A DNA stretch of 64,000 bases from Rothia sp035916755 (GTDB taxonomy: Bacteria; Actinomycetota; Actinomycetes; Actinomycetales; Micrococcaceae): contig NZ_JAYWIX010000003.1 in assembly GCF_035916755.1 (NCBI RefSeq), positions 62,001-126,000 of the forward strand, given 5' to 3'. Below are positions 34,250 to 42,830 of the stretch, one piece after another (position 1 is the first letter of the stretch; every line of letters starts with the position of its first letter). The position numbers were made by a program, and so were the translations under genes. The notes under the pieces were generated by a model, which made no database searches, had not been told where the DNA came from, and saw only the letters and a program-made list of their open reading frames with translations.

Positions 34250-36262
34250 CTACTCGGCAGCAACACCCTTCGGGTCCTCATTCACCCGCTCTTCAATATG
34301 CTTTACGATCCGCTCCACAGCCTCATCAACGGGCACGCCGTTTTCCTGGGAGCCGTCGCGGAAGCGGAAGCTCACCGCGCCGTTCTCGGCGTCCTCGCCA
34401 CCGGCAATCAGGATGAAGGGCACCTTCTCCTTAGAAGCAGTGCGGATCTTCTTGGGGAAGCGGTCCGTGCCGTAATCCACCTCAACGCGCACACCGCGCG
34501 CCTTCAGCTTCTCCGCAACCTCCGCCATGTAGTCATTGAAGGCCTCAGCAACAGGCACACCAATCACCTGCACCGGCGCCAGCCACGCCGGGAAAGCACC
34601 CGCATAGTGCTCAATCAGCACACCCATGAAACGCTCAAAGGAACCAAACTTGGCTGAGTGAATCATGACCGGCTCCTGGCGGGTGCCGTCAGACGCCTGG
34701 TACTCCAGCCCGAAACGGGCAGGCTGGTTGAAGTCATACTGCACGGTAGACATCTGCCAGGTGCGGCCAATCGCGTCCTTAGCCTGAACAGAAATCTTGG
34801 GACCGTAGAAGGCAGCGCCACCCGGGTCAGCCACCAGTTCCAAACCGGTCTCAGCAGCAACCTGCTGTAGAACCGCAGTTGCCTCCTCCCACTGCTCGTC
34901 CGTACCGATGAACTTATCCTTCTTATCGCCCTCAGTGTCGCGGGTTGAAAGCTCCAGATAGAAGTCCGTCATGCCGAAGTCTTCAAGCAAAGAGAGCATG
35001 AACTTGAGCAGGTGGGCAACCTCAGCAGGTGCCTGTTCCTTGGTCACGTAAGAGTGGGAGTCGTCCTGGGTAATCATGCGCACGCGGGTCAAGCCGGAGA
35101 GCACACCCGACTTTTCATCACGATAGACCGAACCGAACTCGAACAGACGCAGGGGCAGCTCGCGGTAGGAACGGCCGCGGGAGCGGAAAATCTCGTTGTG
35201 CATGGGGCAGTTCATGGCCTTGAGGCGGTAGGCCTGGCCCTCGTCCTCCATAGCCGGGAACATACCGTCCGCATAGTAGGGCAGGTGGCCGGAGGTGTAG
35301 AAGAGATCTTCCTTAGAGATATGGGGGGTCTTAACGTACTCGAAGCCCTCTTCAATGTGGCGGGCACGCACGTAGTCTTCCATGGCGCGCAGAATGACGC
35401 CGCCCTTGGGGTGAATCACGGGCAGGCCGGGGCCAATGGTCTTGGGGAAGGAGAACAGATCAAGTTCTTCACCCAGGCGGCGGTGGTCGCGGCGCTCAGC
35501 CTCAGCAATGCGCTCCTTGTAAGCAACCAGCTCTTCCTTAGAGGGCCAGGCGGTGCCGTAGATACGCTGCAACATGGGGTTCTTCTCAGACCCGCGCCAG
35601 TAGGCGCCACCGGAACGCATCAGCGCATAGCCGTTAGCCAGAATCTTGGTGTTGGGTACGTGGGGGCCGCGGCAGAGATCCTTCCAGACGGTCTCGCCCT
35701 TCTTGTTCACGTTATCGTAGATGGTGATTTCGCCAGCGCCCACCTCAACGGCCGCACCCTCAGCGGCGTCCGCACCAGAACCTGGGCCCTGTGAGAGGGT
35801 GAGCAGTTCCAGCTTGTAGGGCTCGTTAGCCATCTCAGCTTCAGCTTCAGCCTGGGTGACCACGCGGCGGCGGAAGGTCTGCCCACTCTTAATAATCTTC
35901 ACCATGTCCTTCTCAATCTTCTTCAGATCTTCGGGGGTGAAGGGCTCTTCAACATCAAAGTCAAAGTAGAAACCGTCGGTGATGTAGGGGCCAATGCCGA
36001 GCTTGGCGTCCTTGCGGTAGTTCTGCACAGCCTGAGCCATCACGTGCGCAACCGAGTGGCGCAGCACCTCCAGGCCTTCCTGCTCGTGCACAGAAACAGG
36101 CTCTACAGTATCGCCCTCAGCAAGTTCGGTGGATAGATCAACCAGGGAGCCGTTGATACGGGCAACAACAATCTGGGGATTCTCAGCGAACAAATCAGCG
36201 GCGGTAGCGCCGGCCTCAACCTGCTGTGCGGCACCAGAAACGGTAATTGAAAGAGCGGACAA
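34250..36262 (-). CDS. thrS: Threonyl-tRNA synthetase
   Basis: Class II synthetase, 670 residues. TGS domain (residues 1-63), editing domain with HSVAHVMAQAV (HxxxH at about 68-72) and the second editing motif RGPHVPNTKIL, catalytic core with motif 2 (RSYRELPLRLFEFGSVYRDEKSGVLSGLTRVR), MNCPMHNEIF supplying the zinc Cys, and motif 3 near IEHYAGAFPAWLAPVQV, then the anticodon domain. No T-box leader is visible in the 85 bases upstream. The HIT gene that usually follows thrS is displaced to 24.2-24.7 kb. Confidence 0.97.
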   Translation of the reverse strand: MSALSITVSGAAQQVEAGATAADLFAENPQIVVARINGSLVDLSTELAEGDTVEPVSVHEQEGLEVLRHSVAHVMAQAVQNYRKDAKLGIGPYITDGFYFDFDVEEPFTPEDLKKIEKDMVKIIKSGQTFRRRVVTQAEAEAEMANEPYKLELLTLSQGPGSGADAAEGAAVEVGAGEITIYDNVNKKGETVWKDLCRGPHVPNTKILANGYALMRSGGAYWRGSEKNPMLQRIYGTAWPSKEELVAYKERIAEAERRDHRRLGEELDLFSFPKTIGPGLPVIHPKGGVILRAMEDYVRARHIEEGFEYVKTPHISKEDLFYTSGHLPYYADGMFPAMEDEGQAYRLKAMNCPMHNEIFRSRGRSYRELPLRLFEFGSVYRDEKSGVLSGLTRVRMITQDDSHSYVTKEQAPAEVAHLLKFMLSLLEDFGMTDFYLELSTRDTEGDKKDKFIGTDEQWEEATAVLQQVAAETGLELVADPGGAAFYGPKISVQAKDAIGRTWQMSTVQYDFNQPARFGLEYQASDGTRQEPVMIHSAKFGSFERFMGVLIEHYAGAFPAWLAPVQVIGVPVAEAFNDYMAEVAEKLKARGVRVEVDYGTDRFPKKIRTASKEKVPFILIAGGEDAENGAVSFRFRDGSQENGVPVDEAVERIVKHIEERVNEDPKGVAAE

Positions 36263-36347
36263 AATGTCTCCTTAGGTGTGCCCACCCCTACTCCGGGTGA
36301 GCTAGCGTTACATCTGCACGGTACAAGGGTGCAGAACAAAGCCCATT

Positions 36348-36969
36348 TTACCGCTCCGTGTGCTTATTCGTGTCCCTGGCCAGGGCGCGCGCATCACATT
36401 TTCTGCCCGCCAGGTAGGAGCGGGCGGTCAGAAAGAGGCAGAAGCCCGCCAGGGGCAGGGCTGAGAAAAGGACGGACGCCTCCCCCAGCACCCCGGTCAT
36501 AGTCAGGTTAATAAGCTTGATAGTTGCCATCAGGGCCAGGGCCAGCCCACCAAAGAAGGGCACCACTGCCTGGGTCTGGGCATAGAGGCGGCGGGCAGAG
36601 TAGACCGGGGCATCTAGCCCCCAGGGCCTGGGCCGCTGCCAGCTGGCGCGGCTTCTGCTTGCCCGCATGAGCCGAAAAGGCGTCGTGAACCTGGGTGAGG
36701 GCGTCCTTACTTGCCATACGCCCCATAGCCACCCCAGAAAACCACACCAGGGCCAGCAGGGCAGGCAAAAGAAGGGTAGGTCCAAAGACCAGCCAGGCCC
36801 TCTTTTCAGCCCAGCCGGTGGCCTGGCCCAAAAGGTCAAAGCGCACCGGAAGCTGCTGGGGCAAAGAAGGGTAAAGAAGGGCCAGATACACCAGCTCAGC
36901 CACCACCAGCCCCAGGGCAAAAATAAACCAGATAGGGTTAGGTTTGATGGGTGGGTAAGGGGCTGTCAT
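36348..36969 (-). pseudogene. DUF1648 membrane protein with a frameshift
   Basis: ATG 36969 opens MTAPYPPIKPNPIWFIFALG, a first helix, then the DUF1648 motif LPVRFDLLGQATGWAEKRA and a second helix up to AAAQALG. Reading then has to move frame at the G5 run (36618-36622 on the plus strand as C5) to continue LDAPVYSARRLYAQTQAVVPFFGGLALALMA and a fourth helix to the stop at 36348. Removing one G restores one uninterrupted four-helix protein of about 206 residues. The Trp-rich start of the second frame is spurious. Confidence 0.8.
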
Positions 36970-36982
36970 GAGCTACCTGCTT

Positions 36983-37918
36983 CTACTTTTTCCTGCCAGC
37001 TGTCGTCTTTGATGCAGCCTGGGCCCCGGCCAAGGAAGCCTTGGCCCGGGACTTCTTGAAGGTCACCTCCAGCCCCTCCAGGGCCCGCAGGCGCCTGCGC
37101 ATGACCTTAATGGCCTCGGGGTTCTGGTCAATCAAAAGGAAGTTGCGGTCAAGCTGGGCGCAGGCGTGGCCGGTAGTCCCAGAGCCGCCGAAGAAGTCCA
37201 GCACCCAGTCCCCCGGCTCACTGGAGGCCTGCACAATACGGCGCAAAATACCCAGGGGTTTCTGGGTGGCGTAGCCGGTTTTCTCCTTGCCGCTGGGCGA
37301 GACAATGGTGTGCCACCAGACGTCCGTCGGCAACTTACCAATCTCAGCTTTCTCGGGGGTAACTAACCCGGGCGCCATGTAGGGCTCGCGGTCAACCGCC
37401 TCAGAATTGAAGTAATAGTTCTCGGGGTCTTTCACATAGACCAGAATGTTATCGTGCTTAGCTGGCCACTTCTTCTTAGACTTAGCCCCATAGTCATAGG
37501 CCCAGATAATCTCGTTCAAGAAGGACTGGCGGCCAAAGAGGGCATCAAGCACAACCTTGGCATAGTGGACCTCGCGGTAGTCTAGATGTAGGTAGAGGGT
37601 GCCGCTGGGCTTGAGCAGCCGCCAGGCCTGCATGAGGCGGGGCTCGAGGAACTCCCAGTAGTTCTCAAAGGAGTCGGAGTAGCCGTAGATATCGCCCTTG
37701 ATGGTCTCGTAGGTTTGGCCCTTATAGCCAACTCGACTACCGCCTTCTGTGCGCACGGTCTTGAGGCTTTGTCGCTTCTGCACCTTACCGGTGTTAAAGG
37801 GCGGGTCGATGTAGATGAGTTGAAAACTCTCTGCGGGCAGGTTCTTGAGCACGGCGAGGTTATCGCCGTGAATCACCATGCTCGTGCTATCTGCTGACCA
37901 CAAAGAACGTTTTGACAC
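36983..37918 (-). CDS. Beta-class DNA methyltransferase, orphan
   Basis: A 311-residue N6-adenine or N4-cytosine methyltransferase. Catalytic motif IV DPPFNTG is at residues 38-44 and the AdoMet-binding motif I DFFGGSGTTG at 241-250, the beta order. KTGYATQKPLGILRRIVQASSEPGD precedes motif I as is typical; DPPF favours adenine. No restriction endonuclease gene adjoins, so it may be a solitary regulatory methyltransferase. The C-terminal tail is basic (KKSRAKASLAG, TTAGRKK). It ends 14 nt before the broken DUF1648 gene. Confidence 0.88.
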   Translation of the reverse strand: MSKRSLWSADSTSMVIHGDNLAVLKNLPAESFQLIYIDPPFNTGKVQKRQSLKTVRTEGGSRVGYKGQTYETIKGDIYGYSDSFENYWEFLEPRLMQAWRLLKPSGTLYLHLDYREVHYAKVVLDALFGRQSFLNEIIWAYDYGAKSKKKWPAKHDNILVYVKDPENYYFNSEAVDREPYMAPGLVTPEKAEIGKLPTDVWWHTIVSPSGKEKTGYATQKPLGILRRIVQASSEPGDWVLDFFGGSGTTGHACAQLDRNFLLIDQNPEAIKVMRRRLRALEGLEVTFKKSRAKASLAGAQAASKTTAGRKK

Positions 37919-37941
37919 AAGGTACAGAATACCCCAAGCAC

Positions 37942-37978
37942 TTGACTCATAAATAAAAACTTATATAAGATTCTTCTT
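37942..37978 (+). promoter_or_regulatory. Leaderless promoter with operator-like palindromes
   Basis: TTGACT (37942-37947) and TATAAG (37964-37969), 16 bp apart, place the predicted transcription start at or a few bases from the ATG at 37979, and there is no ribosome site, so the mRNA is probably leaderless. CTTATATAAG (37960-37969) is a perfect palindrome over the -10, and ATAAGA/TCTTAT (37965-37980) is a second inverted repeat; either could be the operator. Confidence 0.6.
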
Positions 37979-38278
37979 ATGAATAACGGTGAGATCCCCT
38001 GGGCAGAAGACCTAGAGCCCTCAGTAGCCCTCTTCTCAGCCCTAGCCCACCCGCTACGGCTGGCCATCGTCCGCCACATCATGGACGAACCCCACACCGT
38101 CAGCGAGATTCACACCTGCATGGGAGTCTCACAACCCCTAGCCTCCCACCACCTCAAAATCCTACGAGAGGCCAGCGTCATCACCAGCAGGCAAGAAGGA
38201 CGAAAAACCTACTACGCCCTAGCAGATGACCACATCAGCCACATCGTCAAGGACGTCTACCAACACACCAAGGAGTAA
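37979..38278 (+). CDS. ArsR/SmtB-family zinc-responsive repressor
   Basis: A 99-residue winged-helix regulator: ALAHPLRLAIVRHIM, SEIHTCMGVSQPLASHHLKILREA (recognition helix) and a wing with EGRKTYYAL. The C-terminal helix reads D83-x-H85-x10-H96-x2-E99, exactly the spacing of the alpha-5 zinc site of SmtB (D104, H106, H117, E120). Only one cysteine is present, so the alpha-3N cadmium/lead site is absent. By family knowledge zinc binding would release DNA. The Cys-rich protein gene begins 5 nt after the stop. Confidence 0.88.
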   Translation: MNNGEIPWAEDLEPSVALFSALAHPLRLAIVRHIMDEPHTVSEIHTCMGVSQPLASHHLKILREASVITSRQEGRKTYYALADDHISHIVKDVYQHTKE

Positions 38279-38283
38279 AAACC

Positions 38284-38607
38284 ATGACCACCGCAACCCT
38301 ACACCGCGAATCAGAAGCCCACTCCCACACCCACGGCCCCGACTGCGGCCACCAGGCCATCATCCACCTGGACCATGTAGACTACCTACACGACGGCCAC
38401 GCCCACCGCGAACACAACGGCCACTACGACGAATGCAACACCTGCCAGTGCCAGGACTGCTCAGACATCTGCGCAACCTGCACCTGCGCCGACTGCACCT
38501 GCGCAACCTGCAACCACGACGTCTGCGCCTGCGCTGATTGTTCCGACTCCTGCGCCAACTGCGCCTGCACCAACTGCAGCTGCGCCACCTGCCAGCACGC
38601 CGCCTAA
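38284..38607 (+). CDS. His/Cys-rich metallothionein-like metal-binding protein
   Basis: A 107-residue protein with 20 Cys and 13 His. Residues 1-50 are His-rich (HSHTHGPDCGH, HLDHVDYLHDGHAHREHNGH), resembling a small actinobacterial zinc-related domain. Residues 51-103 hold 19 Cys in CxC, CxxC and CxxxC spacings (CNTCQCQDC, CTCADCTCATC, CACADC, CACTNCSCATC) with almost no bulky residues, as in a metallothionein. No signal peptide, so cytosolic. It is cotranscribed with the SmtB-like repressor and closed by a strong terminator. Zinc storage or buffering is the likely job; copper or cadmium binding is possible. Confidence 0.85.
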   Translation: MTTATLHRESEAHSHTHGPDCGHQAIIHLDHVDYLHDGHAHREHNGHYDECNTCQCQDCSDICATCTCADCTCATCNHDVCACADCSDSCANCACTNCSCATCQHAA

Positions 38608-38628
38608 ATAAATAGGTCAGCCAGCAAG

Positions 38629-38673
38629 AGGTTCCCTAGACTCACACTCCCTGTGAACCTAGGGAACCTTTTT
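38629..38673 (+). terminator. Terminator of the metal-responsive operon
   Basis: AGGTTCCCTAG (38629-38639) pairs with CTAGGGAACCT (38659-38669), followed by TTTT. 22 nt after the stop codon. Confidence 0.9.
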
Positions 38674-38683
38674 CACCCCGTCC

Positions 38684-39535
38684 TCACAGGTCAGCCCGCT
38701 CAAGAGAAGCAGCCAGTCGGCAGACATTGGTCAGACTACCAATACCCTCAATAGCGGTCACCATCACCTGCCCATCAGCCAGCCACTGCCGGGGGCGAAG
38801 GGAAAGACCCACCCCGGCAGGAGTGCCCAGGGCAACCAAATCCCCCGGCTCCAAGGTCATAAAAGTAGAAATATAGCTAACCACCTGGGCCGGGCTAAAG
38901 ACCATATTGGCAGTAGTCCCCTGCTGCCGTACCTGCCCATCAACGCTACAGGTCATGGCAAGGCCAGCCGCTATATCAAGTTCATCAGGGCTAACAATCA
39001 CCGGCCCAAAAGGAGTCATACGGTCCCAGTTCTTACCCTGGAACCACTCAGAAGTCCGCCCCTGCCAGTCCCGCACCGACACATCATTCAGCACGGTATA
39101 CCCCAGCAGGTAATCATCCACCTGCTCTTGGGCAAGGTGGCGGCCACGGCGTCCTACCACCGCACACAGCTCGACTTCCCAGTCAATCTTGCTACTCTCA
39201 GCAGGCAACTCAATGGGCTCGCCCGGCCCAATCAAGGCATTGCCAAACTTAGTGAAAATAGTGGGATAGGTGGGCAGTTCAGCTCCGACTTCTACAGCGT
39301 GATCCGCAAAATTCAAACCCACACACAGCACCCGCTGAACCCGACTCAAAGGGGCCACAAAGCTCTGCGGAGCAGACTCAAGAACCCTGCCCAGGCCACT
39401 CAGATCAGCTTCACTTCCCCAAAAAGCACCGGCATCCAGGGCCTCCTGCAGGGGCCGATCAAGCTCATACCAGCGTCCACCCGCCTCAACCACCGCACAG
39501 ACCCCATCAGCCCGCCTCACCTGACCAAACTTCAC
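38684..39535 (-). CDS. Fumarylacetoacetate hydrolase-family protein
   Basis: A 283-residue FAH-superfamily enzyme from GTG 39535 (AAAGGAC upstream; the 83-residue extension in the open frame is rejected). Core features: VLCVGLNFADHAVEVG, PTIFTKFGNALIGPGEPIELP, DWEVELCAVVGRRG supplying the metal-binding Glu pair, LNDVSVRDWQGR with the third metal ligand, and the C-terminal GDLVALGTPAGVG. Relatives are acylpyruvate hydrolases, HHDD isomerases or oxaloacetate decarboxylases; the substrate cannot be fixed. Convergent with the metal operon. Confidence 0.87.
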   Translation of the reverse strand: MKFGQVRRADGVCAVVEAGGRWYELDRPLQEALDAGAFWGSEADLSGLGRVLESAPQSFVAPLSRVQRVLCVGLNFADHAVEVGAELPTYPTIFTKFGNALIGPGEPIELPAESSKIDWEVELCAVVGRRGRHLAQEQVDDYLLGYTVLNDVSVRDWQGRTSEWFQGKNWDRMTPFGPVIVSPDELDIAAGLAMTCSVDGQVRQQGTTANMVFSPAQVVSYISTFMTLEPGDLVALGTPAGVGLSLRPRQWLADGQVMVTAIEGIGSLTNVCRLAASLERADL

Positions 39536-39719
39536 CCCGGCCGTCCTTTCTGTTACAGCACCTAGTTTCGCCCCGCAGGGGCGATCAACTAGACTTTCTA
39601 TGACGCAATATTCCGTTGACAAGGTGAATAATCGGTAAAAACCGTAGGCAATCATCAGCCAACAGAGTATTCTATACATCACAGTGTAAATCAATACCCG
39701 ACCCACAAGGAGGCCAACC

Positions 39720-40226
39720 ATGAGCGGCTTGATTACTCTGATTTCGCACACCTCAAAGGCGCGTAAGCCCGTGACTGTCAGCACCCGCCCCGCCCAGCTC
39801 GACGACGCCGAAGCGCTGGCACGGCTCTACTTCGCCTCCTACGACGACGAACGCTTCGCATCCCAGGCCGATGCCACCGCCGAGATGGAGCGCATTCTCA
39901 AGGGTGAGCACGGCGAGTTCTACGCCGAGGCATCCCCCGTGGTAGTTGATGAGCACGACCGCATTATTGCTGCATCCCTCTGTCTCAAACACCGCGTGGT
40001 CACCGACCCCAAGGACATCCCCACCATCTACGAGCTCTTCACCGCAGCCTCCCGCCGCCGCGAAGGCCTGGCAGAACAGCTGATTCGCCGCAGCATCGAC
40101 CAGATGTTCGAGGACGGCTACGAGCAGGTTTCGGTACGCATCAGCGAGAACAACGCCGCCGCGCTAGCCCTCTACCTGACCCTGGATTTCAACCGCTGGT
40201 TCCCCGAAGACGACGATATTCTCTAG
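39720..40226 (+). CDS. GNAT-family N-acetyltransferase
   Basis: A 168-residue acetyltransferase with VTVSTRPAQLDDAEALARLYFASYDDE at the N terminus, the acetyl-CoA binding strand-loop LFTAASRRREGLAEQLIRRSIDQ and RISENNAAALALYLTLDFNRW at the C terminus. A strong ribosome site (AAGGAGG) precedes ATG 39720. Substrate unknown. Monocistronic, ended by the hairpin at 40252. Confidence 0.87.
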   Translation: MSGLITLISHTSKARKPVTVSTRPAQLDDAEALARLYFASYDDERFASQADATAEMERILKGEHGEFYAEASPVVVDEHDRIIAASLCLKHRVVTDPKDIPTIYELFTAASRRREGLAEQLIRRSIDQMFEDGYEQVSVRISENNAAALALYLTLDFNRWFPEDDDIL

Positions 40227-40251
40227 ACAAGCGGTACGCTAGGTAATAGTT

Positions 40252-40287
40252 GAGCCCCACCCCTCACCAGCAGCGGAGGTGGGGCTC
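40252..40287 (+). terminator. Terminator of the GNAT gene
   Basis: GAGCCCCACC (40252-40261) pairs with GGTGGGGCTC (40278-40287), followed by GGCTGTTTT. Confidence 0.8.
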
Positions 40288-40327
40288 GGCTGTTTTAATT
40301 GGACAGCGAGCGTGAGTCAGCAAAACC

Positions 40328-41311
40328 TCACAACCCACTGAGCAAATCTTCGACCGGCTCCAACAGGTAGGGGGCGTTGTTGCGCACATTGCCAACATCC
40401 CTACTTACCTCGCGTAGCGCCCAGCCTGCGGTTTCGGCGAAGGCCTGCTCGCGGATGAGTTGCAAGGACGCCTGCGCCCGGGTGCGGTAGGCCCGTTTCT
40501 GCTCGGTGCTGGACTTAGGGGAACCGGCTGGCCGGCCTGACCGCAGCCAGGTGGTGAGGCTATCCGATTCGTTGATATCAGAGTCGTCGGCTACGTGAAG
40601 GGGTATGGGCAGGCGGTTGTGCAGTTGGCCCAGTTCCCGTTCAATCTCGTTTGTGTAGCCGGGGTCGCCGCCCAGGTCAGCCATGATTCCGGGGTCGAAT
40701 TCGCCGTTGCCGGGCGAATCCATGGTCACAATCGAGCAGGAGAGCAGCCACTCCCCCTGCTTGTCCGCAAAAGGCCCCTCGGGCCCGGCGGATTCTGCTG
40801 GAATCTTCCACCACTCGTACAAGCCGGCGAAGTAGATGGGGCGACCGTCGGTACGGTGTACGAAGTAGGGGGTTTTGACCTGTTTACCCGCGGCGGTGGT
40901 TTCGGTTTTCCATTCGTAGTAGCCGCTCACGGGCACAGCACAGTGCCCCGAAACAGCGGCTTCGCGGAAGGTGGGCTTTTCAAAGATAGTTTCACTGCGG
41001 GCGTTGAAGGCCCGCGATGAGAAGGCGGGGTCCTTCGCCCAGACCGGTAGCAGCCCCCAGCGGGCCGAGTGCAGTTCTCGGGTGAAGGCCGGGGAGTTCC
41101 CCCGCCCACCATCAGAGGGGGCGGACGCACCCGCGCGCGCGAGTGCGTCCGCCCCGGAAACCTGCTCAGTAGGTGCCACGAGCCGGTCAACCAGGATAGG
41201 GACCGTGCTGGTGGGCGCCACGTTGTAGTTGGTGATGGGGTCGGTGAGTTCAACCCCAGCCATATACTGGGGGTATTCTTGGGCTAGTTCAAGGGCGTAG
41301 CGTCCGCACAC
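40328..41311 (-). CDS. SRAP/HMCES-family DNA-protein crosslink protein (YedK-like)
   Basis: A 327-residue SOS-response-associated peptidase-like protein. MCGRYA places the essential Cys at position 2, which crosslinks abasic sites in single-stranded DNA. Other landmarks: NVAPTSTVPIL, ARWGLLPVWAKDP, AFNARSETIFEKPTFREA, CAVPVSGYYEWK with the active-site Glu region, and CSIVTMDSPGN. A disordered Ala/Ser/Gly-rich insert at about residues 50-75 makes it longer than E. coli YedK. The start is fixed by MCGRYA and lies 28 nt inside the preceding gene. Confidence 0.92.
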   Translation of the reverse strand: MCGRYALELAQEYPQYMAGVELTDPITNYNVAPTSTVPILVDRLVAPTEQVSGADALARAGASAPSDGGRGNSPAFTRELHSARWGLLPVWAKDPAFSSRAFNARSETIFEKPTFREAAVSGHCAVPVSGYYEWKTETTAAGKQVKTPYFVHRTDGRPIYFAGLYEWWKIPAESAGPEGPFADKQGEWLLSCSIVTMDSPGNGEFDPGIMADLGGDPGYTNEIERELGQLHNRLPIPLHVADDSDINESDSLTTWLRSGRPAGSPKSSTEQKRAYRTRAQASLQLIREQAFAETAGWALREVSRDVGNVRNNAPYLLEPVEDLLSGL

Positions 41312-42000
41312 CAGAACCCCTCGCTTTCGTAGGCTTCGATGACGGCGTCTTCAAGGTCGTCGACGGTGATGAGGGATTCGATGTCGGCTGCCGCGCCCAC
41401 TGTTGCAGGGTCGAGGGGTAGGCCGAGGGCCTGGTAAACGTCCGTTGTTACCTCGCGCAGACTATCGGCCCCTGTCACCACGATGCCCGATGAGAACCAC
41501 CAGGCTCCGGCAACAACCCGCTGGGCGGTGCCTATGAGCTTGATCCTCTGACCGCCGGGCAGCTGGCCCCAGACCGAATACTCGCCGGGGCAATACTCGC
41601 CGGGCAACGCCCCCACCCCGGCAGGAATGCCCAGACTGGTGAGAGCCTCTGCAAACATGGCCCCGAAGATGCCGTAGCGCTCGTGGTTGCCGCTGACCGC
41701 GTCCGATGCTTTCTGAAAATGATCCACCACCAAGCAGCCCGAGTGATAGGCGGCAGCGTGCCCACCCACGGTGCGCACCAGGGGTTCAAACCCGTGGCCC
41801 ACCGCAGCCGCACGCGCCTGAGCGAAGCGGGGGTTAAGCTCGTCCCTGCGCCCAAAAGCTACCGTTGGTTTGGGCCGATAAAGACGCAGGGTACTGGGGG
41901 CCTCTCCCCTACCAACGGCGCGGACGGTCGCCATGGCTGAATCAACCATCTCTGCCATAGTTCCGCTGGCTGCGGGGTCAACACGGTCAAGGTGCAGCAT
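41284..42000 (-). CDS. Lipoate-protein ligase A-like protein
   Basis: A 238-residue BPL/LPL-catalytic-domain protein: LRLYRPKPTVAFGRRDELNPRFAQA, EPLVRTVGGHAAAYHSGCLVVDH and IKLIGTAQRVVAGAWWFSSGIVV, which contains the catalytic Lys of the family. It could be a lipoate ligase or an octanoyl/lipoyl transferase. ATG 42000 overlaps the last base of the GNAT stop codon (TAATG), a reinitiation arrangement, and is preferred to the upstream in-frame start inside that gene. Confidence 0.85.
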   Translation of the reverse strand: MLHLDRVDPAASGTMAEMVDSAMATVRAVGRGEAPSTLRLYRPKPTVAFGRRDELNPRFAQARAAAVGHGFEPLVRTVGGHAAAYHSGCLVVDHFQKASDAVSGNHERYGIFGAMFAEALTSLGIPAGVGALPGEYCPGEYSVWGQLPGGQRIKLIGTAQRVVAGAWWFSSGIVVTGADSLREVTTDVYQALGLPLDPATVGAAADIESLITVDDLEDAVIEAYESEGFWCADATPLN

Positions 42001-42830
42001 TAGTCCACCGAAATTTCGTTCAAGCTGGTAGAGACGAACTCCCACCAGGCCGGGCGCAGGCCCGCATTCAGCGCAACCTGCTGGCTAATGATGTGCGAGG
42101 GGCTAGTACCGTAGAAGGGCACAAAGCCCTCGGTAAGAATAGCCTGCGACAGTTCCCTGACAAGGCAAGACGCCAGCCCCCTACCCCGGTGCGCCGGCAG
42201 CACATCAATACCAATCTGACGGCACCAGTCGGAGTCTTCACTAGCACCGGCTAGGGCTACTAGCTCCGCCTCTGCGTAGGCACCGAGCACCTGCACGTCG
42301 GGGCGCAGCTCTTTGAAACCGAGTGCGTTCTCAAAGTCGGGGTTGCCGCGATACTCCTCTAGCTCTGAAGGTTCCAGCCACCGCACCGTGTAGCCCTCGG
42401 CGGGCAAGCCGGGGCGGGCGTCCACACTATCAGTAAAGAAATCCCTGCCGGGGGTGAAGAAGAGGGAGGTGCCGCTCATCTGTAGGGCGTAGGGGGTGAG
42501 GTAGTCGTTGAGTTTGCGCAGCTCAGAGTAGTCCCCCACCCAGTTCCCGTTGTCGCCAGCCAGCAGGTTGTCGGCGGCCTCGCGCACGCGCGGGTGCTGG
42601 GCACAAATGACGGTAAGCCCCCGGTAGTTAATCAGGCGTAACTCCCAGTGGTCGCGGTAGCGGCGGCGGGCCGGGTGCATCTCGTCGAGGGGAATTCGCC
42701 GCGCCGAAAGGTGGGTTGAGCCGTGCTGCTGCGCTATATCAATGGCCTGCTCGGGCAGGCACAGGTCGATGGACAGCTGCGCAGCCAGAATCTTCTCGGC
42801 CTGCTGGTAGCTGGTGATAGGCGCGGGCAT
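42000..42830 (-). CDS. GNAT-family N-acetyltransferase
   Basis: A 276-residue protein with a helical N-terminal region (TSYQQAEKILAAQLSIDLCL) and a C-terminal GNAT domain: GAYAEAELVALAGASEDSDWCRQIGIDVLPAHRGRGLASCLVREL carries the acetyl-CoA loop, followed by YGTSPSHIISQQVALNAGL. First gene of a three-gene overlapping operon with the lipoate ligase-like and SRAP genes. Substrate unknown. Confidence 0.85.
   Translation of the reverse strand: MPAPITSYQQAEKILAAQLSIDLCLPEQAIDIAQQHGSTHLSARRIPLDEMHPARRRYRDHWELRLINYRGLTVICAQHPRVREAADNLLAGDNGNWVGDYSELRKLNDYLTPYALQMSGTSLFFTPGRDFFTDSVDARPGLPAEGYTVRWLEPSELEEYRGNPDFENALGFKELRPDVQVLGAYAEAELVALAGASEDSDWCRQIGIDVLPAHRGRGLASCLVRELSQAILTEGFVPFYGTSPSHIISQQVALNAGLRPAWWEFVSTSLNEISVD

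Noticed and set aside
35012..35794. 260-codon plus-strand frame inside thrS
   Set aside because: Antisense of a highly conserved synthetase; codon pattern is that of the thrS complement.
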